From the IMG/VR virus record IMGVR_UViG_3300025914_000037, positions 1 through 29,291 of that record: 29,291 nt of DNA; one strand, 5' to 3'. Source of the DNA: a virus. The translations under genes and the position numbers were made by a program. This document shows positions 1 to 4,954 of this stretch, one piece after another. Numbering within the stretch: position 1 is the first letter of the stretch; the number at the start of each line of letters is the position of its first letter. The notes beneath the pieces are model-generated. The model saw nothing but the letters and a program-made list of their open reading frames with translations. It was not told where the DNA came from and searched no databases.

Positions 1-222
1 ATAAATTCAATTAATAGTATTAAAACGCCTTACATTGAGGTAAAGATATCAAAGAACCCTCATTCAACCAATGTTTACAGTGAAGCTGATATCCCCCATG
101 AATACATCAAAGAAACCTTGGTTAAGACCATAAATAAGAAACAAATACTTGATGATTTAAAACAAGGTGTTATCATTCCAGGATGCGAACTTCAACAAAA
201 AACGAGGATTGATATTAAATGA
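1..222 (+). CDS. Gp157-like phage protein, C-terminal part (5' end outside window)
   Basis: Frame 1 is open from the window edge to TGA at 220-222 and gives 73 residues with no start. The C-terminal pattern DIPHEYIKE, then a helix with KKQILDDLKQG, then IIPGCEL and a final RIDIK matches the end of the siphovirus Gp157 family, whose members end in a 'P-x-EY...K..I...LK.G..VPGAEL....L.IK' pattern. Gp157 proteins are early phage proteins of about 160-180 residues, often beside recombination or single-strand-binding genes; their biochemical role is not settled. The next gene starts inside this stop codon (ATGA overlap), so the two are translationally coupled. The family call rests on the C-terminal third only. 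Confidence 0.6.
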   Translation: MNSINSIKTPYIEVKISKNPHSTNVYSEADIPHEYIKETLVKTINKKQILDDLKQGVIIPGCELQQKTRIDIK

Positions 223-371
223 ATAATAATTTTTGTCATTATTGTGATTGTGATTTTACGGAAGAACACAATAGAAATCTTAATCCAATAATTATTTTAG
301 ATAAAACTTTTTGTGGTGAATGGTGTTTAACAGAACATGAAAAGGAGAATAATAATGCTCCAATATTATGA
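219..371 (+). CDS. Small cysteine-rich protein, possible zinc finger (50 aa)
   Basis: ATG at 219 overlaps the preceding stop as ATGA. The 50-residue product carries FCHYCDCDF near the N-terminus (Cys at residues 6, 9 and 11) and CGEWC about thirty residues later, two Cys pairs that could bind one zinc ion. Such short zinc-binding proteins are frequent in early phage operons as nucleic-acid or protein binders, but no family is recognised here. The end overlaps the next gene, which starts at 355 in another frame. Function unknown. Confidence 0.6.
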   Translation: MNNNFCHYCDCDFTEEHNRNLNPIIILDKTFCGEWCLTEHEKENNNAPIL

Positions 372-492
372 GGGAATTTTGCAGGGACTAACTATCGCCA
401 AAACTGTTATAGATTCCCACTTTGAATATTATGATAAGTTAGTAAAAGAAATGAACCAACAGTTACATGATGAGTCATTAAATGAAAATTAA
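355..492 (+). CDS. Hypothetical small protein (45 aa)
   Basis: ATG at 355 is preceded by a clear ribosome binding site (AAGGAG at 342-347) lying inside the previous gene, and the frame runs to TAA at 490-492. The product is 45 residues, starts MLQYYEGILQGLTIAK and ends in a charged helix rich in Glu, Lys and Asn. It has no membrane segment and no motif I recognise. The strong ribosome binding site and the overlapping arrangement are the case for its being real. Confidence 0.5.
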   Translation: MLQYYEGILQGLTIAKTVIDSHFEYYDKLVKEMNQQLHDESLNEN

Positions 493-507
493 GGAAAAAT
501 TAAAATA

Positions 508-564
508 ATGTGGTATCTAATATTTTTAATAATATTCATATTTTTTGTTGAGGAAAAGCTATAA
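508..564 (+). CDS. Candidate 18-residue hydrophobic peptide
   Basis: ATG at 508 opens an 18-codon frame ending TAA at 562-564. The product is almost entirely Leu, Ile, Phe and Trp followed by EEKL, i.e. one short membrane-insertable helix with a charged tail. The ribosome binding site is weak (AAGGA at 491-495, 12 bases upstream). The stop is directly followed by the next ATG at 565, as in a coupled operon. It may be a real micro-protein or only a leader for the downstream gene. Composition alone could give this by chance in AT-rich DNA. Confidence 0.3.
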   Translation: MWYLIFLIIFIFFVEEKL

Positions 565-720
565 ATGAAAATTGATTACATAGTAAATACGAATGACCAA
601 TCAAAAAAATTAATATTGGTGGCAGAAAGTGAAGCAGAGTCTTACCAATTACAATGCGTCAGTGAGTTTGTTGGCTGCGATCAAATGTTCCCAGCCTTTT
701 TATCATTTGAATTGAAGTGA
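565..720 (+). CDS. Hypothetical small protein (51 aa)
   Basis: ATG at 565 follows GAGGA (550-554) at a usable distance and reads 51 codons to TGA at 718-720. The product begins MKIDYIVNTNDQSKK, has an acidic middle (AESEAES) and two cysteines (residues 35 and 42). No family is recognised. It sits in a run of small early genes with near-zero spacing, which supports it as a real operon member. No membrane segment. Confidence 0.5.
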   Translation: MKIDYIVNTNDQSKKLILVAESEAESYQLQCVSEFVGCDQMFPAFLSFELK

Positions 721-729
721 GATTAAATA

Positions 730-894
730 ATGATTAAAAAATTCTTTACTTCTATTAATTATTGGATAAAATCAAATCAAAAAATAGTTACAGGCGGAAT
801 ATGTGGCTTAATCATAGGATGTTGCGTTGGTTTGAAAATGGAGCTAGTAATAATATCAACATTATTGCTTCATCTTATGTGGAGTAGTGATTAA
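730..894 (+). CDS. Small membrane protein (54 aa)
   Basis: ATG at 730 reads 54 codons to TAA at 892-894, and the last base of the stop is the first base of the next ATG. An N-terminal basic stretch (MIKKFF) is followed by two hydrophobic segments: one around residues 20-36, rich in Gly and Cys (GGICGLIIGCCVG), and one around residues 38-50 (LVIISTLLLHLMW). This predicts a two-pass or hairpin inner-membrane protein. No family assigned. Its position in the early operon does not point to a holin, although size and topology alone would allow one. Confidence 0.5.
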   Translation: MIKKFFTSINYWIKSNQKIVTGGICGLIIGCCVGLKMELVIISTLLLHLMWSSD

Positions 895-1079
895 TGAAGT
901 TTGAATGGGAAACAATTTTTTCTAAAGTCATTTCCGATGAACATTTTGCATTTACTGAAAGAGTTAAGGTTATAGGCGGATGGATAGTTTTAAATAAAAT
1001 TTATGCAAAAGGAGTTGGGCATGAATCATCTGTGTTTGTTCCTGATCCTGAACACAAGTGGGAGATAACAAAAGATTAA
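894..1079 (+). CDS. Hypothetical early phage protein (61 aa)
   Basis: 61 residues, starting in the stop codon of the previous gene and ending just before the structured noncoding region. The protein has the layout of a small beta-rich fold: an N-terminal WE-x-IFSKVISDEHFAF strand/helix, the motif GGWIVLNK, and a C-terminal SSVFVPDPEHKWEI. Short phage proteins with a 'GGW.V' centre and a 'FVPDP.H.W' tail occur in many prophages, with no assigned function. It is the last plus-strand gene of this operon. Confidence 0.65.
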   Translation: MKFEWETIFSKVISDEHFAFTERVKVIGGWIVLNKIYAKGVGHESSVFVPDPEHKWEITKD

Positions 1080-1084
1080 CGACT

Positions 1085-1151
1085 ATAGTCACTATTTATG
1101 CCCGAAAATACTTATCACCTAATGAGTATGGATAAATATAGTGACGACTAT
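1085..1151 (+). repeat. Extended imperfect hairpin after the early operon
   Basis: The left arm at 1085-1099 (ATAGTCACTATTTAT) is matched by the right arm at 1132-1151, which is its reverse complement with a 2-base and a 3-base insertion. Between them lies a second stem: ATACTTAT (1108-1115) pairs with ATGAGTAT (1122-1129) over 8 positions with one G-T, loop CACCTA. A perfect palindrome, GACTATAGTC (1081-1090), overlaps the left arm. No T-run follows, so it is not a standard intrinsic terminator; it could protect the 3' end of the early mRNA or mark a processing site. Confidence 0.5.
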
Positions 1152-1205
1152 ATGACAAAAAGTTAGGTAAGGAACCGAGAATAGGGAAAATAGGGCACCA
1201 GTTAT

Positions 1206-1288
1206 GGGAATGTGTAGCTCAACCGGGAGAGCCTTCTTTGACTTAAAATGTCACGTTTGGTAGGCGGTTCGACTCCGCCCCGTTCCCT
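1206..1288 (+). tRNA. tRNA-like element A (degenerate or unusual tRNA)
   Basis: A perfect-geometry acceptor stem is visible: GGGAATG (1206-1212) with CGTTCCC (1281-1287), 7 bp with one T-G. The D arm is GCTC (1217-1220), an 8-base loop holding GGG, and GAGC (1229-1232). The T arm is GGCGG, loop TTCGACT (1268-1274), CCGCC, with the consensus TTC-G-A bases. An anticodon-like arm TGAC-TTAAAAT-GTCA (1239-1253) has a 7-base loop and would present AAA. Departures from a normal tRNA: four bases between acceptor and D stem, about six between D and anticodon arms, only four anticodon base pairs, a 9-base variable region, and one extra C between T stem and acceptor. CCA is not encoded. It may be a real phage tRNA, a decayed one, or a tRNA mimic. 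Confidence 0.45.
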
Positions 1289-1297
1289 CAGTTTAAT

Positions 1298-1431
1298 GGA
1301 AATCGCGGCGTGGACAGTGAGACACCCAATAATATAAACATAGAAGATATATTATTGTAATTATGCAAACGTTTTCTTTAAATAGATTATGTTCTTCTGT
1401 AAATATTCGGTGCAATTCCGAACGATTTCCT
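1298..1431 (+). ncRNA. tRNA-like cloverleaf B with long insert
   Basis: An 8-bp perfect terminal stem joins GGAAATCG (1298-1305) to CGATTTCC (1423-1430). Directly inside its 3' half is a T-arm-like hairpin, TTCGG (1406-1410), 7-base loop TGCAATT, CCGAA (1418-1422). Inside the 5' half is a D-arm-like hairpin, GG-c-GTG (1307-1312) with CACCC (1323-1327), one bulged base. A third hairpin of 10 bp joins 1327-1336 and 1348-1357 around an 11-base loop. About 48 unpaired bases (1358-1405) separate it from the T arm. Arm order and the 5-bp/7-base T arm copy a tRNA, but size (about 133 bases) and the missing anticodon geometry do not. It begins 10 bases after element A. Function unknown. Confidence 0.4.
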
Positions 1432-1443
1432 ATCTTATAATTA

Positions 1444-1512
1444 TGGAGCGTCAGGGTCGGATTCGCACCGCCGAATTATTCCTGGTCGGAATAGTTTCCT
1501 ATTTTCTGACGC
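1444..1512 (-). ncRNA. tRNA-like element C with encoded 3' CCA, minus strand
   Basis: Read on the minus strand, GCGTCAG (1512-1506) pairs perfectly with CTGACGC (1454-1448), followed by T and then CCA (1446-1444), just like an acceptor stem with discriminator base and encoded CCA. The T arm is GGCGG (1472-1468), loop TGCGAAT, CCGAC (1460-1456) with one mismatch; one extra C sits between T stem and acceptor, as in element A. The middle holds a single 6-bp hairpin with a 5-base loop (1493-1477), so there is no normal D or anticodon arm. Its 5' half overlaps the last 37 bases of the mom-like gene. It could be a tRNA mimic or a 3'-end structure of that mRNA. Confidence 0.4.
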
Positions 1513-2093
1513 TTTGGGTATTTTTTAGATAATTTTATTATTCTTTCTTTTAAATTATTGTCAAGAGGCATTGCATAACGATGTTTTATACTTCCTTTAA
1601 CTATTTTTATAAAATCTTTTCCTATGTGAGTACCATACAAAGCTCTCATTGATCGTCCATGCATTCTTTCGCCATGAACAATGTATTCATCCGCGGGTTT
1701 TGAGTCTCCTAAATATATCCAATTACCCCCTTGATAAATTCCACCATGATGATTCTGTTCGGTGTCTGAAAAGGATATTATTAATTTTATACCAGGAGAT
1801 AATTTTCTCAGCATTTTAATTGCAATTGACACAATGCGTGTTACTGTAGATTGATGTTTATTTAAAGCTATTCGTACCAATTCACAGCATTCTAATTGAG
1901 ATAATCCGTAGGGGCTTCCTAACGTATTATTAGCGCCTCTACCGAATAATACACACCCAATAAATTTTTCATTTTCCCATACCCCTATTTTTGTTAGTTT
2001 TCCAGAAGGCATGCATTTGCTATAATGCCAATTCAATACTGCATATTTTGCAGCCTCAAAGCTGCACCAATCTAATTTAAGGGATAAATTCAT
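1476..2093 (-). CDS. mom: Mom-like DNA modification protein
   Basis: 205 residues with the pattern of phage Mom proteins, GNAT-fold enzymes; Mu Mom converts adenine in phage DNA to N6-methylcarbamoyl-adenine, protecting it from host restriction. Visible family features: A-x-x-AVLNWHYSKCMPSGK near residues 14-32, IGVWENEKFIGCVLFGRGA (36-54), the GL.Q-E-x-x-ELVRIAL block (63-77), ISFSD (106-110) and GGIYQGGNWIYLG (117-129). It is downstream of, and overlaps by 17 bases, the ParB-like gene, so the two are coupled; no clear ribosome binding site precedes the ATG at 2093. In Mu, mom is expressed late under Com and Dam control; no com-like gene is visible here. Family call firm; the exact base made is not deducible. 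Confidence 0.85.
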   Translation of the reverse strand: MNLSLKLDWCSFEAAKYAVLNWHYSKCMPSGKLTKIGVWENEKFIGCVLFGRGANNTLGSPYGLSQLECCELVRIALNKHQSTVTRIVSIAIKMLRKLSPGIKLIISFSDTEQNHHGGIYQGGNWIYLGDSKPADEYIVHGERMHGRSMRALYGTHIGKDFIKIVKGSIKHRYAMPLDNNLKERIIKLSKKYPKRQKIGNYSDQE

Positions 2094-2598
2094 GTTTGCA
2101 ATTAGGGCATTCTATTTTAGATTTTTCGTCTAGCTTTCCCTGTTCATCGATTTCAACGGGATCAAAGCTCATTGGTGTTAACATTTCGTTTAACTCTTTT
2201 TCTGAGAATCCCGTAAAAGATAAATCATAACCATTGTCTTTTAAGTCTTGAATCTCTAAAGGTAAAAATTCTTGATCCCAATCGGCCCATGTTGCTGTGC
2301 GATTAACCGATATTCTAAAAGCTTTTATTTTTGACTCTGACCATGTTTCATTAATTGCGACGGGGACTTTAGAGAGACTTAATTTTTTGGCGGCTTTATA
2401 ACGCAAATGACCATCGACTATTGATCCATCGGGTCTTATGCATATAGGTACAGGCATACCGAATTCTTTAATCTGCCCAGCCATTTTATCAACTACATGA
2501 TCGTTTTTTCGAGGGTTTCGAGCGTATGGGATTAGTTTGTTAATGTCCCATATTTCATACTTTATAGATTCAATCTCTTTGAGTAATTCTTCTGACAT
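2077..2598 (-). CDS. ParB/Srx-fold phage protein
   Basis: 173 residues. The N-terminal half is a ParB/sulfiredoxin-fold domain: LIPYARNPRKND (residues 22-33), a helix with KMAGQIKEFGMPVPICI, and the box IVDGHLRYKAAKKL (60-73), which corresponds to the ParB phosphate/nucleotide-binding motif. The middle has the NRTATWADWDQE and FTGFSEKELNEML segments common to phage ParB-like proteins linked to DNA methylases. The C-terminus ends CPNCKHEFIP (Cys 164 and 167), half a zinc ribbon. It does not look like a plasmid partition protein: there is no ParA partner and no helix-turn-helix half. It lies between an unknown gene and mom in one operon, so a role in DNA modification or DNA-end handling is plausible but inferred. 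Confidence 0.75.
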   Translation of the reverse strand: MSEELLKEIESIKYEIWDINKLIPYARNPRKNDHVVDKMAGQIKEFGMPVPICIRPDGSIVDGHLRYKAAKKLSLSKVPVAINETWSESKIKAFRISVNRTATWADWDQEFLPLEIQDLKDNGYDLSFTGFSEKELNEMLTPMSFDPVEIDEQGKLDEKSKIECPNCKHEFIP

Positions 2599-2613
2599 AA
2601 AAATCCTTTTAGT

Positions 2614-2916
2614 TTATTTACTTTTATCTTTCACATACAGACGATATGCAATATCAACATTGGGATTAAAATTTGGATCAACGGCGCTATATACTAATCC
2701 ATCTCTATTATCATCTAAGTCCCAAATTCCGTAAGGATCAAAATCAATTGGTCTAATATCCTGTGTACCATATTGATCCTCTAATATAACGAAAAAAGGA
2801 ATATTTACATAAAAAAAAGGTTTAGAACTTTTATCATCTTCCATGGATTCATCTTTATATCTCGACCACCAATTTATTGCAGGAATTGCCTGCTTTATTT
2901 TCCATTCTATTTCCAT
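2614..2916 (-). CDS. Hypothetical protein, first gene of the ParB-mom operon
   Basis: 100 residues, acidic, rich in aromatic residues (NWWSRYKDE, FFYVNIPFFVILEDQYG, IDFDPYGIWDLDD). No membrane segment and no family recognised. The ATG at 2916 follows AGAGGA, and a good promoter (2964-2992) lies about 50 bases upstream, so this is the leading gene of a three-gene unit with the ParB-like and Mom-like genes. The gap to the next gene is 15 bases. A role in the same process is inferred from position only. Confidence 0.65.
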   Translation of the reverse strand: MEIEWKIKQAIPAINWWSRYKDESMEDDKSSKPFFYVNIPFFVILEDQYGTQDIRPIDFDPYGIWDLDDNRDGLVYSAVDPNFNPNVDIAYRLYVKDKSK

Positions 2917-2963
2917 TAACTATTATCCTCTTCTGACCGTACCAATGTCACCCTCTACAGTTG

Positions 2964-2992
2964 TTTATAGTAGGTACACCAGCGAAACTCAA
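2964..2992 (-). promoter_or_regulatory. Sigma70-type promoter of the hypothetical-ParB-mom operon
   Basis: On the minus strand, TTGAGT (2992-2987) and TATAAA (2969-2964) are separated by exactly 17 bases. Both boxes are close to consensus, and the predicted start is about 40 bases before the ATG at 2916. It directs transcription away from the plus-strand operon beginning at 3232. Confidence 0.6.
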
Positions 2993-3131
2993 CATTTTTT
3001 TTTATGGGGTTTTACTGGTATGACTATTTTGTTTAAAATATAAACAAAAAACAGAATGACATACTGTAAAATTCAGTATGTCTTAAAATTGGGCCATACT
3101 TAATCAATCCTGAAAATATTTAAAGAAATGT
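2993..3131. promoter_or_regulatory. Divergent intergenic control region with inverted repeats
   Basis: This noncoding stretch lies upstream of both divergent promoters. It holds a perfect 9-bp inverted repeat, GACATACTG (3058-3066) and CAGTATGTC (3074-3082), with a 7-base loop, and a 5-bp palindrome GTTTA/TAAAC (3031-3045). The GACATA core recurs over the plus-strand promoter at 3147-3155 and 3182-3190. The arrangement suggests operators for one regulator controlling both directions. The stems are AT-rich and lack a proper T-run, so a terminator is less likely. Confidence 0.45.
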
Positions 3132-3160
3132 TTGCATTTCGAAAAAAAATGACATAGTAT
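3132..3160 (+). promoter_or_regulatory. Sigma70-type promoter of the plus-strand small-gene operon
   Basis: TTGCAT (3132-3137) and TAGTAT (3155-3160) are separated by 17 bases, about 70 bases before the ATG at 3232. The -35 box sits inside a small inverted repeat, GAAATG (3125-3130) and CATTTC (3134-3139), and the -10 box overlaps AAATGACAT (3147-3155), whose reverse complement ATGTCATTT is at 3182-3190. A protein bound there would block RNA polymerase. Confidence 0.5.
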
Positions 3161-3190
3161 ACGCATATTGAATGATGTTACATGTCATTT
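3147..3190. repeat. 9-bp inverted repeat over the promoter (candidate operator)
   Basis: AAATGACAT (3147-3155) is exactly repeated in inverse as ATGTCATTT (3182-3190), 26 bases apart, so about 35 bp between equivalent points, or a little over three helical turns. The core TGACAT also forms the hairpin repeat at 3058-3082. It overlaps the -10 box and the presumed transcription start. A dimeric or looping repressor site is the simplest reading; no regulator gene is identified in this window. Confidence 0.4.
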
Positions 3191-3231
3191 AAAAGTAGAA
3201 TTAAATTTAATCAATGAAATAGGTAATAAAA

Positions 3232-3435
3232 ATGAATATTGCAGTTAAAATTCTTAAAAAGCCCATGGGTTTTATAAACATGAAAAAATTATCTTATAAA
3301 CACGCTGTATCTATAAAAAATGTAATGGAAGTTATCCCGGATTGGAAAGGGTACGAATCTGCTGAAGTTTACTTTTTTAAGGATAAAAGCGGTGTAATTA
3401 TTTGTAATGCACATGAAATGATAAAACAATATTAA
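3232..3435 (+). CDS. Hypothetical protein (67 aa)
   Basis: First gene after the plus-strand promoter at 3132-3160. The 67-residue basic protein has a mixed alpha/beta pattern (AVKILKK, then KHAVSIKNVMEVIPDW, then SAEVYFFKDKSGVIICNAHEMI). The ATG at 3232 follows ATAGGTAATAAAA, a weak ribosome binding site; a second ATG at residue 12 or 17 is possible. No family recognised. As first gene behind an operator-like region it could be regulatory, but no DNA-binding motif is visible. Confidence 0.55.
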   Translation: MNIAVKILKKPMGFINMKKLSYKHAVSIKNVMEVIPDWKGYESAEVYFFKDKSGVIICNAHEMIKQY

Positions 3436-3464
3436 AAAAATAAACAAACAAATAAGGTGAAAAA

Positions 3465-3743
3465 ATGAACATTACACACAATAACAAAGAAATGACACGA
3501 GCATATATTATAAAAAATAAAGAAGTATTGGGAATAATAGAAACACTTCTTACCTCTGGTAATTACGATGCATCTTATAAAAAATGCGAAGAAAAAATTA
3601 ACGCAAACAGAGAATACAATCTTGTTAATGCCTTTACAATAAAATTATCAAGAGACAAAAAATGGGAAAAAAATTACAGAAAGAATAACTTTAATTGCAG
3701 TTCTGTAGAAATTATTAATGATGATGAATTTTATTTATTTTAA
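3465..3743 (+). CDS. Hypothetical protein (92 aa)
   Basis: The ATG at 3465 is preceded by AAGGTG (3452-3457) at good spacing. The 92-residue product is Lys- and Asn-rich with a helical N-terminal half (YIIKNKEVLGIIETLLTSGNYDASYKKCEEKI) and a charged C-terminal part ending in a short acidic-hydrophobic tail (EIINDDEFYLF). No membrane segment and no family recognised. It is in line with its upstream neighbour (29-base gap) and followed by the paired hairpins at 3771-3826. Confidence 0.55.
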   Translation: MNITHNNKEMTRAYIIKNKEVLGIIETLLTSGNYDASYKKCEEKINANREYNLVNAFTIKLSRDKKWEKNYRKNNFNCSSVEIINDDEFYLF

Positions 3744-3770
3744 CAAAAACGATTATTATTAATAAACTTA

Positions 3771-3830
3771 TTGCTGAATAAGCAGCTTAGAAAATGTTTT
3801 TATTGATGATACCGCCGAATAGGCGGCTTA
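3771..3830 (+). repeat. Two tandem hairpins sharing a GAATA loop
   Basis: Hairpin 1 is TTGCT (3771-3775), loop GAATA, AGCAG (3781-3785), then CTTA. Hairpin 2 is CCGCC (3812-3816), loop GAATA, GGCGG (3822-3826), then CTTA. Stems differ in sequence but keep pairing, while loop and 3' flank are identical, 41 bases apart. That pattern suggests a conserved RNA element, probably bound by a protein or acting in mRNA processing between two genes. The second stem is unusually GC-rich for this region. Confidence 0.5.
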
Positions 3831-3850
3831 CTAAAATAGGAAAATAAAAA

Positions 3851-4015
3851 ATGAAAGAATGTCAACACTTAGAAAAAGTAAATAAAATTTTAGATGTTTT
3901 GCTTGATGAAACACAACCTGGGCATATTGTCATGGTATTAGAACGATTAGAAACATGTAATTTAAACTTTTTACAAAACGCAATATCAATGGTTTTAAAA
4001 GAAAGGGCTAATTAA
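3851..4015 (+). CDS. Hypothetical small helical protein (54 aa)
   Basis: The ATG at 3851 follows AGGA (3837-3840) and reads 54 codons to TAA at 4013-4015. The product looks all-helical: HLEKVNKILDVLLDE, HIVMVLERLETC and LNFLQNAISMVLKERA, with heptad-like Leu/Val spacing. No family recognised. It lies directly after the paired hairpins and 17 bases before the next gene. Confidence 0.5.
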   Translation: MKECQHLEKVNKILDVLLDETQPGHIVMVLERLETCNLNFLQNAISMVLKERAN

Positions 4016-4032
4016 AATAAGGATAAATAAAA

Positions 4033-4176
4033 ATGGCATTCGAAGATGATATCTACAGAATATATATGCAAGAAAAAGAGCGATACGGAATCAAGATTAT
4101 GAATGAACAAAATACACCTCACCCTGAATATGAGTTTGAAACATTTGAAGAATGGAAAAAGAATCACGGTTATTAA
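4033..4176 (+). CDS. Hypothetical small acidic protein (47 aa)
   Basis: The ATG at 4033 follows AAGGA (4019-4023) and the frame runs to TAA at 4174-4176. The product starts MAFEDDIYRIYMQEKERYG and ends FETFEEWKKNHGY, a charged helix plus aromatic tail. No family recognised. One base separates its stop from the next ATG, which supports both as operon members. Confidence 0.5.
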   Translation: MAFEDDIYRIYMQEKERYGIKIMNEQNTPHPEYEFETFEEWKKNHGY

Positions 4177-4177
4177 G

Positions 4178-4339
4178 ATGAAAGTTTATATAATAGTAAA
4201 TAGAATGGGTAATCCTTGTTCTAAAGATGTAATAGAACATGTATTTTTAAGCGAAGAAGATGCAGAAAAAATGTTGGATAGTTTCGATGACCATTGCAGT
4301 GAAGAATTTCACATAGAAGAACATGAAGTAATAGAATAA
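4178..4339 (+). CDS. Hypothetical small acidic protein (53 aa)
   Basis: The frame is open further upstream (an ATG at 4103 would overlap the preceding gene heavily), but the ATG at 4178, one base after the previous stop, is the better start. The 53-residue product is MKVYIIVNRMGNP followed by an acidic helix (LSEEDAEKMLDSFDDHCSEEF) and EEHEVIE. The beta-strand then 'FLSEEDAEKMLD' layout resembles short phage proteins that take in a position-labelled loop, but no family is certain. It is followed after 9 bases by the recombinase. Confidence 0.5.
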   Translation: MKVYIIVNRMGNPCSKDVIEHVFLSEEDAEKMLDSFDDHCSEEFHIEEHEVIE

Positions 4340-4348
4340 GGAAAATAA

Positions 4349-4954
4349 ATGGCTAGAAAAGGCAGAGCAAAATCATTAACCGAAAAAGAATTTAAAATTG
4401 TTGAGGCTGTCATTCTTACAAAAACTAACGCAAAGAGAAATCGCGCTATATTATACATGTCCTTCGGCTTAGGCTTAAGGGCATGTGAAATACGCGGTTT
4501 AACTCTTCGTGATGTTTTACAAGATGATATGGAAACACTTAAAGAGGATATTAATCTTAAGAGAACCAAGGGGAATAAGCCTAGATGGATTTATTTTGTT
4601 GATGCAAAAATAGTGAAAGTTTTACAGGATCATTTGAGAGAAATGAAATCATTTTGTTTAAGAAAAAATATTACATTCTCTCCTGATTTACCCTTGTTCA
4701 TGTCACAAAAAGGTGGGTTTTTTAATCCCGATCGAATGGTGGCTTTATTCTTAAGATTTTATCGACAAGCTGGTATTCATGATGCAAAATCCCATAGCGG
4801 ACGTGTTAGTTTTGCGACTAATCATATTAATAATGGCTGTGATATTGCGTTAGTTTCTAGTCTTTTGGGCCATACAACTATTGAAATGACAATGAGATAT
4901 TATCGAGATGATCCAAATAGAGCAAAGAAAATTTTACAAAAGGGAATGTTTTAA
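4349..4954 (+). CDS. Tyrosine recombinase, catalytic domain only (201 aa)
   Basis: The product carries the tyrosine recombinase active-site set: Arg44 in GLGLRACEIRGL, a beta-hairpin lysine (about Lys74 in RTKGNKPRW), His149 and Arg152 in SHSGR, His175 in LLGH and the nucleophile Tyr184 in TMRYY. These enzymes break and rejoin DNA through a 3'-phosphotyrosine. At 201 residues it lacks the N-terminal arm-binding and most of the core-binding domain of lambda-type integrases, and is the size of FimB/FimE invertases and XerH-like mini-recombinases. The start is chosen from AAGGAAAATAAATG. It overlaps the next gene by one base. It could integrate the phage, resolve dimers, or invert a segment; no attachment site is evident next to it. 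Confidence 0.85.
   Translation: MARKGRAKSLTEKEFKIVEAVILTKTNAKRNRAILYMSFGLGLRACEIRGLTLRDVLQDDMETLKEDINLKRTKGNKPRWIYFVDAKIVKVLQDHLREMKSFCLRKNITFSPDLPLFMSQKGGFFNPDRMVALFLRFYRQAGIHDAKSHSGRVSFATNHINNGCDIALVSSLLGHTTIEMTMRYYRDDPNRAKKILQKGMF

Noticed and set aside
2077-2598. Plasmid-type ParB partition protein
   Set aside because: No ParA, no parS-like repeats and no helix-turn-helix domain; it is linked to mom and has the phage ParB-like C-terminus.
2537-3043. Plus-strand frames of about 65 residues at 2537-2734 and 2843-3043
   Set aside because: They are antisense to the ParB-like and unknown genes or run through the divergent promoter region, with hydrophobic chance composition.
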